A stretch of 64,000 nt of DNA from Adineta vaga (lineage: Eukaryota; Rotifera), in the NCBI GenBank assembly GCA_021613535.1, contig CP075497.1, positions 11,966,001-12,030,000 on the forward strand, read 5' to 3'. The translations under genes and the position numbers were made by a program. The first letter of the stretch is position 1. Every line of letters starts with the position of its first letter. Under the pieces are notes generated by a model that was not told where the DNA came from, ran no database searches, and worked only from the letters and a program-made list of their open reading frames with translations. Shown here piece after piece: positions 54,116-64,000 of the stretch.

Positions 54116-55037
54116 ATGCAAGCAGAGAAAGTTGCGGATCATATCACCAAATGGCTTAAAGATTATCTTGAACCAAGTCATGCAAAAGGTTTTGTTGTTG
54201 GTGTGTCTGGTGGCATTGATTCAGCTCTTGTTTCAACACTATGTGCTCGAACAGGTGCTCCAACACTTGTTATTGAAATGCCTATTCATCAATCATCATC
54301 TGAGGTACAACGAAGTCAAGCACATATCAGTTGGTTAAAATCAAAATTTTCTAATGTTACTGGTGGTACTGTTGATTTAACTGAACCTTTTGAAACCTTT
54401 AAAAAAACAGTTAATGCAAATGAGATTAATGAAACGAATGCTTATAGTGAAGTCGCATTTGCTAATATGAGATCACGTTTAAGAATGGTTAGTATTGTTT
54501 AATTGTGATATTGAAAAACAGAGAAGGATCTTTTTTTCTTTCATAGGTTAATTTATATTATTATGCTTCACTCAAAGGTTATCTTGTTGCTGGTACTGGA
54601 AATAAAGTAGAAGATTTTGGTGTTGGTTTCTTTACAAAATATGGTAAGAAAAGAGAAGATTTTCGTAATCTATAAGCTTTCTTTAAGGTGACGGTGGTGT
54701 TGATATAAGTCCAATTGCTGATTTATTGAAATCTGAAGTACGTGCTGTAGCTGCTGTTTTAGGTGTTTCACAAGCAATTATCAAAGCACCGCCAACTGAT
54801 GGTTTATTTGGTGATACAAGAACAGATGAAGATCAAATTGGAGCTAGTTATGATGAACTTGAATGGGCAATGAATCATCTCGATTTAAGTAATACACAAC
54901 AAGGAGAAGCAACATTAACTGATCGACAAAAGGAAGTCTTGGAAATTTATAATCAACGACATGCTGCTAATTTACATAAAATGGTGGAAATTCCACGTTG
55001 TGTTATTCCACCAGAATTAAAAGCAAATCAACCATAA
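54116..55037 (+). CDS. nadE: Ammonia-dependent NAD synthetase, bacterial NadE type
   Basis: Final step of NAD synthesis: nicotinic acid adenine dinucleotide, ATP and ammonia give NAD. Exons 54116-54487, 54547-54643 and 54688-55037 give 272 residues, the size of bacterial NadE. Animal NADSYN1 is about 700 residues with an N-terminal glutaminase, which is absent here. The PP-loop SGGIDS is at residues 31-36. Family blocks include SRLRM, GYLVAGTGNKVEDFGVGFFT, KYGDGGVDISPIADL and PTDGLFGD-RTDEDQIGASYDEL, very like Bacteroidota NadE as I remember them. Two spliceosomal introns show adaptation to a eukaryotic genome. Horizontal origin is likely. An almost identical truncated copy lies at 60818-61388. 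Confidence 0.93.
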
Positions 55038-55705
55038 TCTTTACATGAATCTAATCATGCAAAAATCATCTCTTTATTATGGATCGATGTTTCATCTTTT
55101 TTCAATTAGATTGTCTTTCGTAGTTTTTTTTTCTTTCACATATTCCAGCTTGTCAATGACAAACTATGTTATTTCTTTCGAGAAAAAGTTTTACATTCAC
55201 CTGTTGCGCTGAAAAACAAAGTTTATCTTTGTATTTAACGTTATTATTTATCTAATAAAATCATAAACGTATAACTTGAAATTCGAATTCAACTTTCAAG
55301 TTTGATACTACTGACTCATGTGTGCATTTTAATTCATTATTACATTGATATGAAATGAAAAAAAAGAGAAAAAGGAAAGAAAATAGAATACATCAATGGT
55401 GGCATGGTAGAATAAAACAATAGAAACAATATTATGTACAGATTAAAGATGCAATCGAATGCAAGAAAGCAAAAGAAATAATGTTATAAATAGTCTCGTT
55501 GTAATTATGTATCTATTACGTTTTACGATCTGACTAGACTGTTGACAGAAATTAGAAGAAAGTATCAAATAGGGAGAAGGTCGAAAGAATTAAAAGAAAA
55601 CATCCTTATATGGACATTTATTTTTTATCTTTTCTTATCTAAGATATTTTCTTTTTCGACATTTCCCTCTTACCCTCATCAACTTTTACAATAAAACCTC
55701 TGATT
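55038..55705. other. Intergenic after nadE
   Basis: AT-rich 3' flank with no structured feature that I can support. A GAATTCAACTTTCAAGTTTGA-like stretch near 55285 resembles one near 61466. Confidence 0.4.
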
Positions 55706-57363
55706 ATGCCACACAGATCAGCACGATTAAATAAAGGTGTGAAACAACAACAGCAACAACGAAAAGTGAGTTCATCGTCAGTCATATGTTCTAATCTTCC
55801 ATCAGTAAAGGACGTCCGATAGAATCATACGTGTGATTGAATCATTGAAAAATATTTAGCCTGATCTGATTAGTTTATTCTGTGAATTTGATGGAATTAA
55901 ATGCGTTTCTTTGTGCAACTTAAGTAGTTATGTAAACTAAGACATTATTGATTAATGTCCATTGCCATTGATTGGTTCGGTTTTTATTGATTTCTCATAA
56001 GTAGTTTTATTTTATGAATACGATATTCTGTACAATAGGGTGAGGCAATAATTTTTTTATCTGAAAATGATTAGAGACAAAATAGAAAAAGTTTATTACC
56101 ACAGAGTTATCACAACATTTAATCAATATATGGGATCAATGTTGTAATAACTCTGTACCAATCAAATTTTTTTCTCTTCCGTCTTTATTCATTTTTATAT
56201 AAATAGCGACGCTCATATCCACTTGCACCCATATTTCATTATGTTTTTTGAGAAAGAGAATGTGTAGGATACAGCAACACCCACGATAAACTGTGGAAGT
56301 GTAAGAACTTGAACCTTTTTCCTGAATATTGTATGAGTAGACAATGAAGTAGATCAATCGATCTGGTAAATCTAAACGAAAGATGGATTAGTGTTGAAGA
56401 AAAAAGACAATCAGCAGCATATATTCATAAAATATTTTATTTTCAAAAATTTCATTTTATTGCTATATTTAGAGCACTGACGAGAGTGAAGAAACGTTCG
56501 AACAAAATGCTCAACTTCACTATGAGGCATAAGCTGGGGAATATGATTTTGCGGCAAAATAGTTTTGGAAATAAATGCCTGATGTGTGACAAAATAAAAA
56601 ATTACATAAATTATATTAGCTAAGTTATATACAACTGTATCGATCATATAGCGGTTTTAGTGGTCTAAGAGGTATAGTTGTCTAAAAGATATAGAGGTCT
56701 TAGCGGTATATACCTCTTAGACCACTAAACCGCTAAGACTGCTATACCTCTTAGACCGCTATACCTTTTAGACAACAATACTTCTTAGACCGCTAAGGCC
56801 ACTTAAACCGTTATATCACTTGCACTGTTGAAACCGCCGTCTCTATAATGTCTAGGCGTCAACAAATGGTCCATTGCTGAAATTGCTTGATGCAATAGAT
56901 AATTCACTATTTAGTTTGAATTTAATGTTCATCTTAAGAATTTTTTATCGATTTTGCGGAGAAAATATTGGCGTTTATTTGAATTTGCCGCAAAATCAAA
57001 TTCCCTATTAACTCAAATGCATTACAAGAGAAAATACAAGCGATGGAAAATCACTTCCAACAACAAACAGCTGAAATGAAACTCATGAGGCAACAACGTC
57101 GATCAGTGGGAACGATCACAAGTGAACCATCAAATAGTTCCCTTCAAGAGTATTATGTTGCATTAGGTATAAGAATAAAACTACTTCACTAAATTTATCA
57201 TCTATTTTATTTAGATTTTATTGGCCTTAAAGAACTTTTTTACCTTTGGCTAACAATTAGAATAAAACGGAATCTGCGAAAGGCATTTATCATAGGAATG
57301 ATCATAGTAACTATAATAAATTGGATTATCATGTTCTACATACAAAAATCGACTAGTCCTTAA
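55706..57363 (+). CDS. Small tail-anchored coiled-coil protein, family unknown
   Basis: Three blocks join in consistent phase: 55706-55765 (MPHRSARLNKGVKQQQQQRK), 57031-57166 (KIQAMENHFQQQTAEMKLMR, then SLQEYYVAL) and 57215-57363 (DFIGLKELFYLW, a basic stretch, then IIGMIIVTIINWIIMFYI near the C-terminus). The result is 114 residues: basic Gln-rich start, short coiled coil, C-terminal membrane anchor. Intron 1 (1,265 bp) is long because it holds the inverted-repeat element at 56537-57005. Joining exon 1 to the rest rests only on phase and adjacency; the last two exons are firmer. Not recognised. Confidence 0.45.
56537..57005. mobile_element. Inverted-repeat element with an internal hairpin cluster
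   Basis: GGGAATATGATTTTGCGGCA at the left (56537 onward) is inverted at the right as TTTGCCGCAAAATCAAATTC (56984-57005), about 21 of 22 bases matching. Between them, 56647-56830 is built of CTTAGACCGCTATACC-like words on both strands. They include a near-perfect hairpin (AGCGGTTTTAGTGGTCTAAG against its inverse at 56707-56735). Non-coding. Probably a miniature transposon inserted in an intron. Confidence 0.6.
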
Positions 57364-57487
57364 TTTATTCCAATCATTTTCTTCTTACACAATCAGAATT
57401 AAATGATCACGGAAATAAAAATTCTTCTCTTAATCAAATTTTCTTCACTGTTTAAAAAAATAAATGTATACATAAAAATTTAATGTT

Positions 57488-57770
57488 ACCCAGGTCTAAA
57501 AAACGGCGTCGTAAACTACCTTAAACGATGGAAAAACGGCGAAAACCGGCACTAATACGCTACCGTAATCCGTTAACCCAGAAATGTATAGAAATACGCT
57601 ATAAAAAGATGGTCGTTTCGTAGCAAGAAACGGCCGAAAACGGCGATCGTAATCAGGAGTGACGGATTACGGTGAAATTCGGTCAAAATTAAGGCAGTAA
57701 ATTACCGTTTTCTAGCCGTTTTTGGTCGTTTAAGGCGCCGTTTCCGACTGCTGGAACGATTGTTCTGGGT
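57488..57770. mobile_element. Short GC-rich inverted-terminus element, copy 2
   Basis: Starts ACCCAGGTC and ends CTGGGT, with an interior of CGGCCGAAAACGGCG, CGTAATC and CCGTTTT words as in 7147-7311. Comparison with the intact locus (44450-44500) shows it as an insertion between the LIN9 stop and the ABCA start, which confirms mobility. It is longer than copy 1 (283 against 165 bp). Confidence 0.6.
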
Positions 57771-59115
57771 ACCTTCTTTTCCAGATGAAATAATTGAGAC
57801 GAAAGATTTTTATTCTTGTACATGCTTTTTCTGCATCAATTGAAAGTTCTTCTATGGAAAGTTTTTATTCTCAAAAGACGCAGTCAGGTAAGCGATTTTT
57901 CCTAAAATTGATTTTTATATTCAATTCATTGTTTAGTTTGTTCTGCTATTCGAATTCGTCATTTCATTAGCTTTCCGTCTTGTTATTATTGGAATACGAA
58001 AAACTCAAGAAGCACCATTCAATCCTCGAAGTAGAATTTACTTTATCTTTTCTTAAAAACAAGTGAATTGAAATGTTTATCTTTTAGCTAATTATGTGTC
58101 AACGTTTTTTTATCATAATTATCGACTGAAACCACATCAATCAACAAGAGTTTTCTCCGTTCTTCAATCGTTCGGTCCAAATTCAGTTTCTAGTAACGAA
58201 GACGGATTCAATGTATTTCCAAATGGAACTTATTTGCTAAAAGATTTCTGTAGAGAAGTAACAAAGTATGATAATCGTTATTTGTAAATAAACAGAACTA
58301 TTAACAAAAATTGATCGAATATCTCGTACTAATCCATTTTTTTACAGGAGATGTCTCTATGTATGATATTGATGCATTACCTGATCTTTATGAAACAACG
58401 CTTGATCGTCCTGCGCTTATTTATTACTGATCAGATGATTTAACTTATACATTTCCGAAAAATTTAACAAATATTGTTCATTTTTGTCGGTCAATTCAAC
58501 TATAGTGAAGAACAATGTGAATTACTTTTTAACAATACTCAAATCAATTTAAATCATGTAACAATAGTATAACTTGAAAAGATGCATCACCAGCACCATT
58601 GATTGAACGTGTTCGAGATCGATTTTGGGTACTATCACCAGCACAAAATGGATTTTAATGTCATGAATTTGGTTTTAGTTGTATTCAAGTAAGAATATTT
58701 TTCAAATAAAAAGATTTACTAAAGATTTTCTATCTTTTAGGAAGTTATCGATCGTGCAACAATCAATACTCAAGTTGACAAACCTGTGGTTGAACCAAGA
58801 TTATTCTTTCAAGAAATAGCATATCCTTGTTATACATATGATAAGTAAGTTTTCTTAAATTTTTCTCATTTTCTTCAATAAAAAAAAATTCTTTTAGTTT
58901 GCTTCAAACGATTCAATATGCTCTTGCATTATGTTTAACAATAGCATGAGTTTACGCATTTACAATGTTTGCAAAATTTATTACATACTCAATTGATTAA
59001 TGATTATAGTGTAACACAAAATCCACTTGATAATGTATTTGGTAATTTTGTTCGTGATCAATGTAATACATTACAACAAACAAATAAAAAATCTCGACGA
59101 AAACAAAGACATTCA

Positions 59116-60148
59116 CACTAATCGACGATCTTGCCCTGTTCTTTCCAGGTTCTTGTTTTTCTATTCCTTCCATACAAGATTCTTGCCTGAAAAATATGAT
59201 CTTGCTTTTCTGGTAAGGTTCTTGTAGACCGAATCTTGTCTGATGAGGCAAGAATATTTTTTCAGACAAGATTCTTGTTCTCTTGCTTTCTTCCCTGATT
59301 CTTGGCTTTCTTGAACTCTTGCCTGCATCTTGCTTTTCTTGTTATTCTTATCTTTCTTGTCTGATTCTGATCAAACTAAAAAGCCTTTATAGATTGTTAT
59401 TACTATCTTTTTATATTATTTTATTAGAAATTTGCACGTCATTCACAAAAAATGGTAAGAATACAAAAAAATATGTCATCTTATTCGTAAAAAGAACACC
59501 TGTTCTGTTTAAAAGAATATAATCTTTCCAGGATACATCTGAAACTTTCATCGTTCATTAAACAAGATTTTTTGTAGATAATTACAGAAAAATCTAAAAA
59601 TAAAATAAAATAGAAAGATTAAGCACAAAAATATTGAAATACATTTGATAAATTCAATTTATTTAAGAAAAATAATATGAAATAGCATTACTTACCATAT
59701 TCTTTCGTCGATCAAATAAATATTTTACTTACATTTAATTGAGATATAGTGTTGTCTCGAAAGATTATATCTGAGAAAAGTACATATTTGGAGTGAATTG
59801 TAATAGTCATTAAATAGAAAATGAATGAATAACGTTCAGATATCACTTTATATATGTTATATACAAAGAATACATCACGTGCCGTTTATCTTGGGAAGGT
59901 AGCAAGGATTTTTTTTCGTTCATACTATAAGAGTCTTGTCTGAATTCTAAGAAATTTAAAATATCTTGTGTTTCTTTCCAGATTCTTGTTGTTCAGGATA
60001 TTCAGACAAGATTCTTGTTATCTTGAAATTCTTGTATGATTCCTTTTACTTTTCTGTTGAAAAGAATCTTGTCTGAACACAAGAATCTTGCCTGAAAAAT
60101 AAGAAAAATAAGAATCTGGAAAGAATAGGGCAAGATCGTCGATTAGTG
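59116..60148. mobile_element. 1.03-kb terminal-inverted-repeat element inside the ABCA pseudogene
   Basis: The left end starts CACTAATCGACGATCTTGCC and continues to TTCTTTCCAGGTTCTT. The right end read on the other strand starts CACTAATCGACGATCTTGCC and continues to TTCTTTCCAGATTCTT, two mismatches in about 39 bp. The sequence on either side matches adjacent positions of the intact ABCA gene near 53045-53120, so it is an insertion. Both arms are filled with repeated CAAGATTCTTG and TTCTTGTCTGA words in opposite orientation. No coding capacity; a foldback-type non-autonomous element. Confidence 0.85.
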
Positions 60149-60817
60149 CAACTTCTAATGTAGGTTTGGAAAGAATATCAATACAAATCCTCGTGAAGTA
60201 TTAAAATGTTCAAAATTGTGATAGAAATCTTTCTTTTATTCTTTATTATCTGAGTCATTGCATTATTAGTCATTATTCTTTTTAACAAATCGATTTCTTT
60301 TATATGAAAATTGTGTTTGACAACGAAAAAAATCTTTTTCTTTATGTGCCATGTTGATAATTTTAGTTTTCCTAAGTCATTTGTTTTTTTTCTTATGTGA
60401 CTTCCGGTGCTCATTTATATATATACGTATGTACATGAGAAAAAAAATCTCATCTTTTTTTTCGTCAAATAAGACGACTCAACTTAAGTTGCTGTTGACA
60501 TGATGCTGATTTTATCGTCAATTCTTGTGATGATTGATACAAATACACATAAATAAATTTGTCATTTTTTTCTAGGATCGAAAACGAATAATTGATTATA
60601 TCGAACTAGAATGTTGAGATGGCATAATAAATAAATAAGAATGTTATTTTTTCTTTTTTCGCTTCGTCTTTTTTCTGTGATCTGTTTAATGTGTTTTAAT
60701 CCATGTATGAAAATAACATTTAATAACTAGTAAAATTAAAAATATGGATATTTTTCCCTTTGATATTTTATATTTATTCGATAGTATACTTTTTAGAGTT
60801 GAATCAATATGTAAAAA

Positions 60818-61388
60818 GAAAGTTGCGGATCATATCACCAAATGGCTTAAAGATTATCTTGAACCAAGTCATGCAAAAGGTTTTGTTGTTGGTGTGTCTG
60901 GTGGCATTGATTCAGCTCTTGTTTCAACACTATGTGCTCGAACAGGTACTCCAACACTTGTTATTGAAATGCCTATTCATCAATCATCATCTGAGGTACA
61001 ACGAAGTCAAGCACATATCAGTTGGTTAAAATCAAAATTTCCTAATGTTACTGGTGGTACTGTTGATTTAACTGAACCTTTTGAAACCTTTAAAAAAACA
61101 GTTAATGCAAATGAGATTAATGAAACGAATGCTTATAGTGAAGTCGCATTTGCTAATATGAGATCACGTTTAAGAATGGTTAGTATTGTTTAATTGTGAT
61201 ATTGAAAAACAGAGAAGGATCTTTTTTTCTTTCATAGGTTAATTTATATTATTATGCTTCACTCAAAGGTTATCTTGTTGCTGGTACTGGAAATAAAGTA
61301 GAAGATTTTGGTGTTGGTTTCTTTACAAAATATGGTAAGAAAAGAGAAGATTTTCGTAATCTATACGTTTTCTTTAAGGTGACGGTGG
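60818..61388 (+). pseudogene. Truncated nadE copy, nearly identical to the intact gene
   Basis: Aligns to 54127-54697 over the same 571 bp with no gap and about four or five substitutions (for example Ala/Thr in RTGAPT and Ser/Pro in KFSN), introns included. The original start is lost: the matching ATG is followed by TAA after a 2-bp deletion. It stops a few bases into exon 3, where it meets TGTGGG repeats. It is not functional as an enzyme. Confidence 0.92.
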
Positions 61389-61405
61389 GTGTGGGTGTGG
61401 GTATG
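61384..61405. repeat. Interstitial TGTGGG telomere-type tract at the nadE breakpoint
   Basis: GGTGGGTGTGGGTGTGGGTA: about two and a half TGTGGG units joined exactly where the nadE copy ends, with GGTGG shared at the junction. TGTGGG is, as I recall, the telomere repeat reported for bdelloid rotifers. Confidence 0.6.
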
Positions 61406-61719
61406 ACTTTGTTTCTGTAGAATCTATTCGCACTGAGGCGCCTAATAGCTAACTAATTGAATACTTGAATTCAACTTTCGAGTATGACACTATACTGTCA
61501 TAGTTATACACAGCAGACGGAAGTCCACAATACACGTACGTTAACGCCATCTTTCTGCATCCACAAACTATTCACTATTGTTGAAATCGTCAGACTTCAT
61601 TTTTTTTTCAATAACAAAATACAATACAATACTTTCAAAAGTGAATTCCTTCTGGTGACAAACAAAATATATTCAATAGCTTGTATTCTCAACAAACTTC
61701 ATTGGAATCTAAAGCGATA

Positions 61720-61857
61720 ATGTACACATTTACAACATTACCTATCGAACTCGTCTACCGCATTTTGGATCATCTAACTGATTTTACACTATTTTATTCA
61801 ATGCAAAATGTTTCCGAAGGTTTTAATCAAATTCTTAATATTTATCATCGATATCAA
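61720..61857 (+). CDS. F-box domain exon, copy 2
   Basis: Forty-six codons, ATG 61720 to a GTAAGT donor after 61857: TLPIELVYRILDHLTDFTLF ... FNQILNIYHRYQ. It has the same length and phase as 24035-24172, with changes such as Cys to Tyr and CQR to SEG. Downstream coding exons are not recognisable. It may be a functional first exon, or an exon carried along by the repeat cassette. Confidence 0.55.
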
Positions 61858-62483
61858 GTAAGTTTCCCCAGTCCTTTACCTATTTTTCCGTCTTTTCAAA
61901 TACATACGAGTTTACTCGAAGAAAAAACAAATTTCACGATTCCGAAGCAACTTTCACGTGTGAATCAACCACAACATTTCCTCACACCTGTTCATTTCTA
62001 TCCATGTCCATAGGATATACATCTTATTCCACCTACACTCAAGTGCCGAACAGAAATCAAACTGCACAATTATAAAACAGCTTTCCCATTTCAAACATAG
62101 CTCTATTGCAACTCCTCAACAAATGCAACAACTATCTGTGAAACCCACCGAATAAAATCAAATCAACTCTTTTATATTGTACCACGACTCAATACTAACC
62201 TTCGCAAACTAACTATCAAAATACCAATCCAAAACCTTTCTAAATAAACAAGTATCATTACCTTGAGTACAGTAGTCCCCTCTCCGTCCGACAATTCGAA
62301 CATTAACTCAGTAATAAACAGTCAAGCAATAACTTTTCTTTTCGCCCAAAGAATCCAAACCAAACACTATCTGAACTCTTTCACACACCACCAAGCATCT
62401 TGTATAATGCTATATCTCGGTGAAAGATGTTAATCTAAATTTCGATTGCCTTACGCACATTTTCGAAATAAACATTCTATACA

Positions 62484-62965
62484 TAGACACTCACCACGCT
62501 AAATCTCTGGGACAATCGAATCGGCGAACAAGGAGCACAACATATCGGTGATGCCTTGCGAAGAAACACAGTAATATCCATTCTCTCCACATACAATTGA
62601 CAGACCCATGCTCTCTCTCTCTCGTTTATAGACACTCACCACACTAGATCTCTGGAACAATCGAATCGGCGAACAAGGAGCACAACATATCGGTGATGCC
62701 TTGCGAATAAACACAGTAATATCCATTCTCTCTATATCTAATTGACAGATCCATGCTCTGTCTCGTCTATAGACACTCACCACACTAAATCTGAGGGATA
62801 ATCAAATCGCCCATCAAGGAGCACAACATATCGGTGATGCCTTGCGAACAAACACAGTAATATCCATTCTCTCTACATACAATTGACAGACCCATGCTCT
62901 CTCTCGTCTATAGACACTCACCACGCTTAATCTCGAGTGCAATCGAATCGGCAAACAAGGAGCAG
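62484..62965. repeat. 142-bp satellite array, short version
   Basis: Units begin with TAGACACTCACCAC near 62485, 62628, 62770 and 62911: three full monomers and a partial one. They share GGAGCACAACATATCGGTGA and differ consistently from array 1 (ATATCGG for ATATTGG, ATATCCATTC for ATATTCATTC), so each array has been homogenised separately. Confidence 0.9.
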
Positions 62966-64000
62966 AATATCTTCGAAATATTTTAGGAAACAGGGTGATA
63001 TTCTAGTTAGGGCTCAATTGACATTGTTTTGTAGCGCTTTTTTTAAGACTTTTTTTCGGACAAACTGATGAGGAAAAAAATGAATAAACAGTGTACTTCA
63101 AAGACGTATTATTCGCATGATAGCTTATTTTCTTTAAAACTCATGATTTCCGACTGTGAGAGGTGATCTTTCATCTAAGTTGTTTATTTGTGCATGTCGG
63201 GGAAACCAAAATCGCGTGTTTGAAATGCACTATAGTTTATCAGCTATGCGACAAGTTTGATGTGCATCATATCGCATCTTCTGAAACTGTTTACGCTCAA
63301 AATAATGTCTCCTTAGAAATTTTGAACAATGCAAAGGTTATGACGAATAAAAACAACCGTCGGCGCGTTTATAAGCCTTTGAATGAGTCCGCTGAACTTA
63401 TTCCCATCTCTTATCTATTGTGAACGATTGGGAAATTATTTCTCAAATATTATATCGTGATCAAAAACGTAGCAGAATATACATCCGAACTTTATTTTGA
63501 ATATTTCTCGTAATAGAGAGTTTAGTTTAATGTCTGAGTGCGTCGCAAATCTTTACTATATTTGGAACGCTAGAGAGTTGAGGTTGACGTCAAGATAAAG
63601 TGGATGACAAGTTTCACAATTTCATTTAGTTGCTTCTTGGATTTGACGTTCGATGGCTAATAATAGAAAGATGTTCTGTATTCGTACATTTTGCAACATA
63701 AAAAAGAAATTTTCAAAGAAAATTGCGCATCTCAGTCTTATCTAAGAAATGCGTAGAGACACAATGTAGGATATAAGTTGCATGTGGATGCAATTTCTGA
63801 TATATTCGAGTTTCAACGAAATGCTGCGAGATGCCTTTGTAAACACAAAGAGTGTTTCATGTTTATATAGTGACCGGTACTTATATTCCATTCGTATTCT
63901 CTCATTGACATCCACAGAATTACTAGAGTAGCAATGATTTGTGACCAATGAAGTCTTTCTATCTCGAGTTCACACATATTTCTTTTTGAATATATTTATC

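Larger units (their letters stand above)
57364..61388 (+). pseudogene. Decayed duplicate of the LIN9 tail - ABCA - nadE segment
   Basis: The order matches 44385-54697. LIN9 last-exon 3' end is at 57365-57460, ABCA exon 1 ([20 protein letters not shown]) at 57821, and exons 2-4 at about 57935-58560 with stop codons. A jump follows to sequence matching about 47190 (58590), then the exon matching 47351 (58741), then a jump to sequence matching about 52905 (58980). The ABCA 3' end is at 60150-60225, the alternative terminal exon at 60576-60617, and the nadE piece at 60818-61388. Two deletions of about 1.9 kb and 5.3 kb relative to the intact copy remove most of the transporter. Two elements are inserted (57488-57770 and 59116-60148). 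It cannot encode a working ABCA protein. Confidence 0.88.
61535..64000. repeat. F-box/satellite cassette, copy 2, running off the window
   Basis: Paralogue of 23845-29040 in the same orientation: 5' flank, F-box exon, C-rich spacer (61860-62480), a short 142-bp satellite array, then the shared 3' region. The window ends while similarity to about 29040 still continues. Compared with copy 1 the array has about 3 rather than about 22 monomers. Confidence 0.75.

Noticed and set aside
62499-62783. 94-codon minus-strand frame across satellite array 2
   Set aside because: The monomer length is not a multiple of three, so each unit is read in a different frame; no protein is plausible.

Overview
The window looks like nuclear DNA of a small-genome animal. 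It is AT-rich, with closely packed genes on both strands and many very short GT-AG introns (mostly 45-60 bp). Animal orthologues are recognisable throughout: PHM, HEXD, PPP1R21, EMC2, MCM2, LIN9 and an ABCA transporter. Bacterial- or fungal-looking metabolic genes sit among them, and a short TGTGGG telomere-type tract occurs at a breakpoint. Together these make a bdelloid rotifer (Adineta/Rotaria-like) my best inference; no marker gene in the window proves it. Exon models were hand-built from reading frame, splice sites, phase and family resemblance.

Layout. 1-1286 (-): 5' part of a peptidylglycine alpha-hydroxylating monooxygenase with two alternative copies of one exon. 4282-6571 (+): membrane-anchored hexosaminidase D. 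7147-8842: two small inverted-repeat elements and a frameshifted unknown gene. 9506-13311 (-): PPP1R21 followed upstream by EMC2. 15170-17644 (-): intronless EgtB-EgtD fusion for ergothioneine synthesis. 18902-21092 (+): 16-exon zinc alcohol/formaldehyde dehydrogenase. 21424-23447 (-): fragments of unrecognised membrane genes. 23845-29040: a cassette with an F-box exon and a roughly 3.2-kb array of a 142-bp satellite. 29041-36900: gene-poor DNA with foldback elements, a 1.95-kb inverted-repeat element, a solo TDP-43-N-terminal-like gene and a broken 2H phosphoesterase. 36901-41210 (-): MCM2, with a gene nested in its first intron on the other strand. 41493-44448 (+): LIN9, head-to-head with MCM2. 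44533-53935 (+): large ABCA transporter. 54116-55037 (+): bacterial-type NAD synthetase. 55706-57363 (+): small tail-anchored protein.

57364-61388 is a decayed second copy of the LIN9 tail, ABCA and nadE. It has two large deletions and two element insertions. It ends in a nadE piece almost identical to the intact gene, joined to TGTGGG repeats. From 61535 to the window end a second F-box/satellite cassette begins.

MCM2 and LIN9 are functionally linked: LIN9 is a DREAM/MuvB subunit and MCM genes are classic DREAM/E2F targets. EgtBD and NadE are the best horizontal-transfer candidates. Three otherwise readable genes each carry one extra base in a homopolymer, which points to assembly error as much as to real decay.
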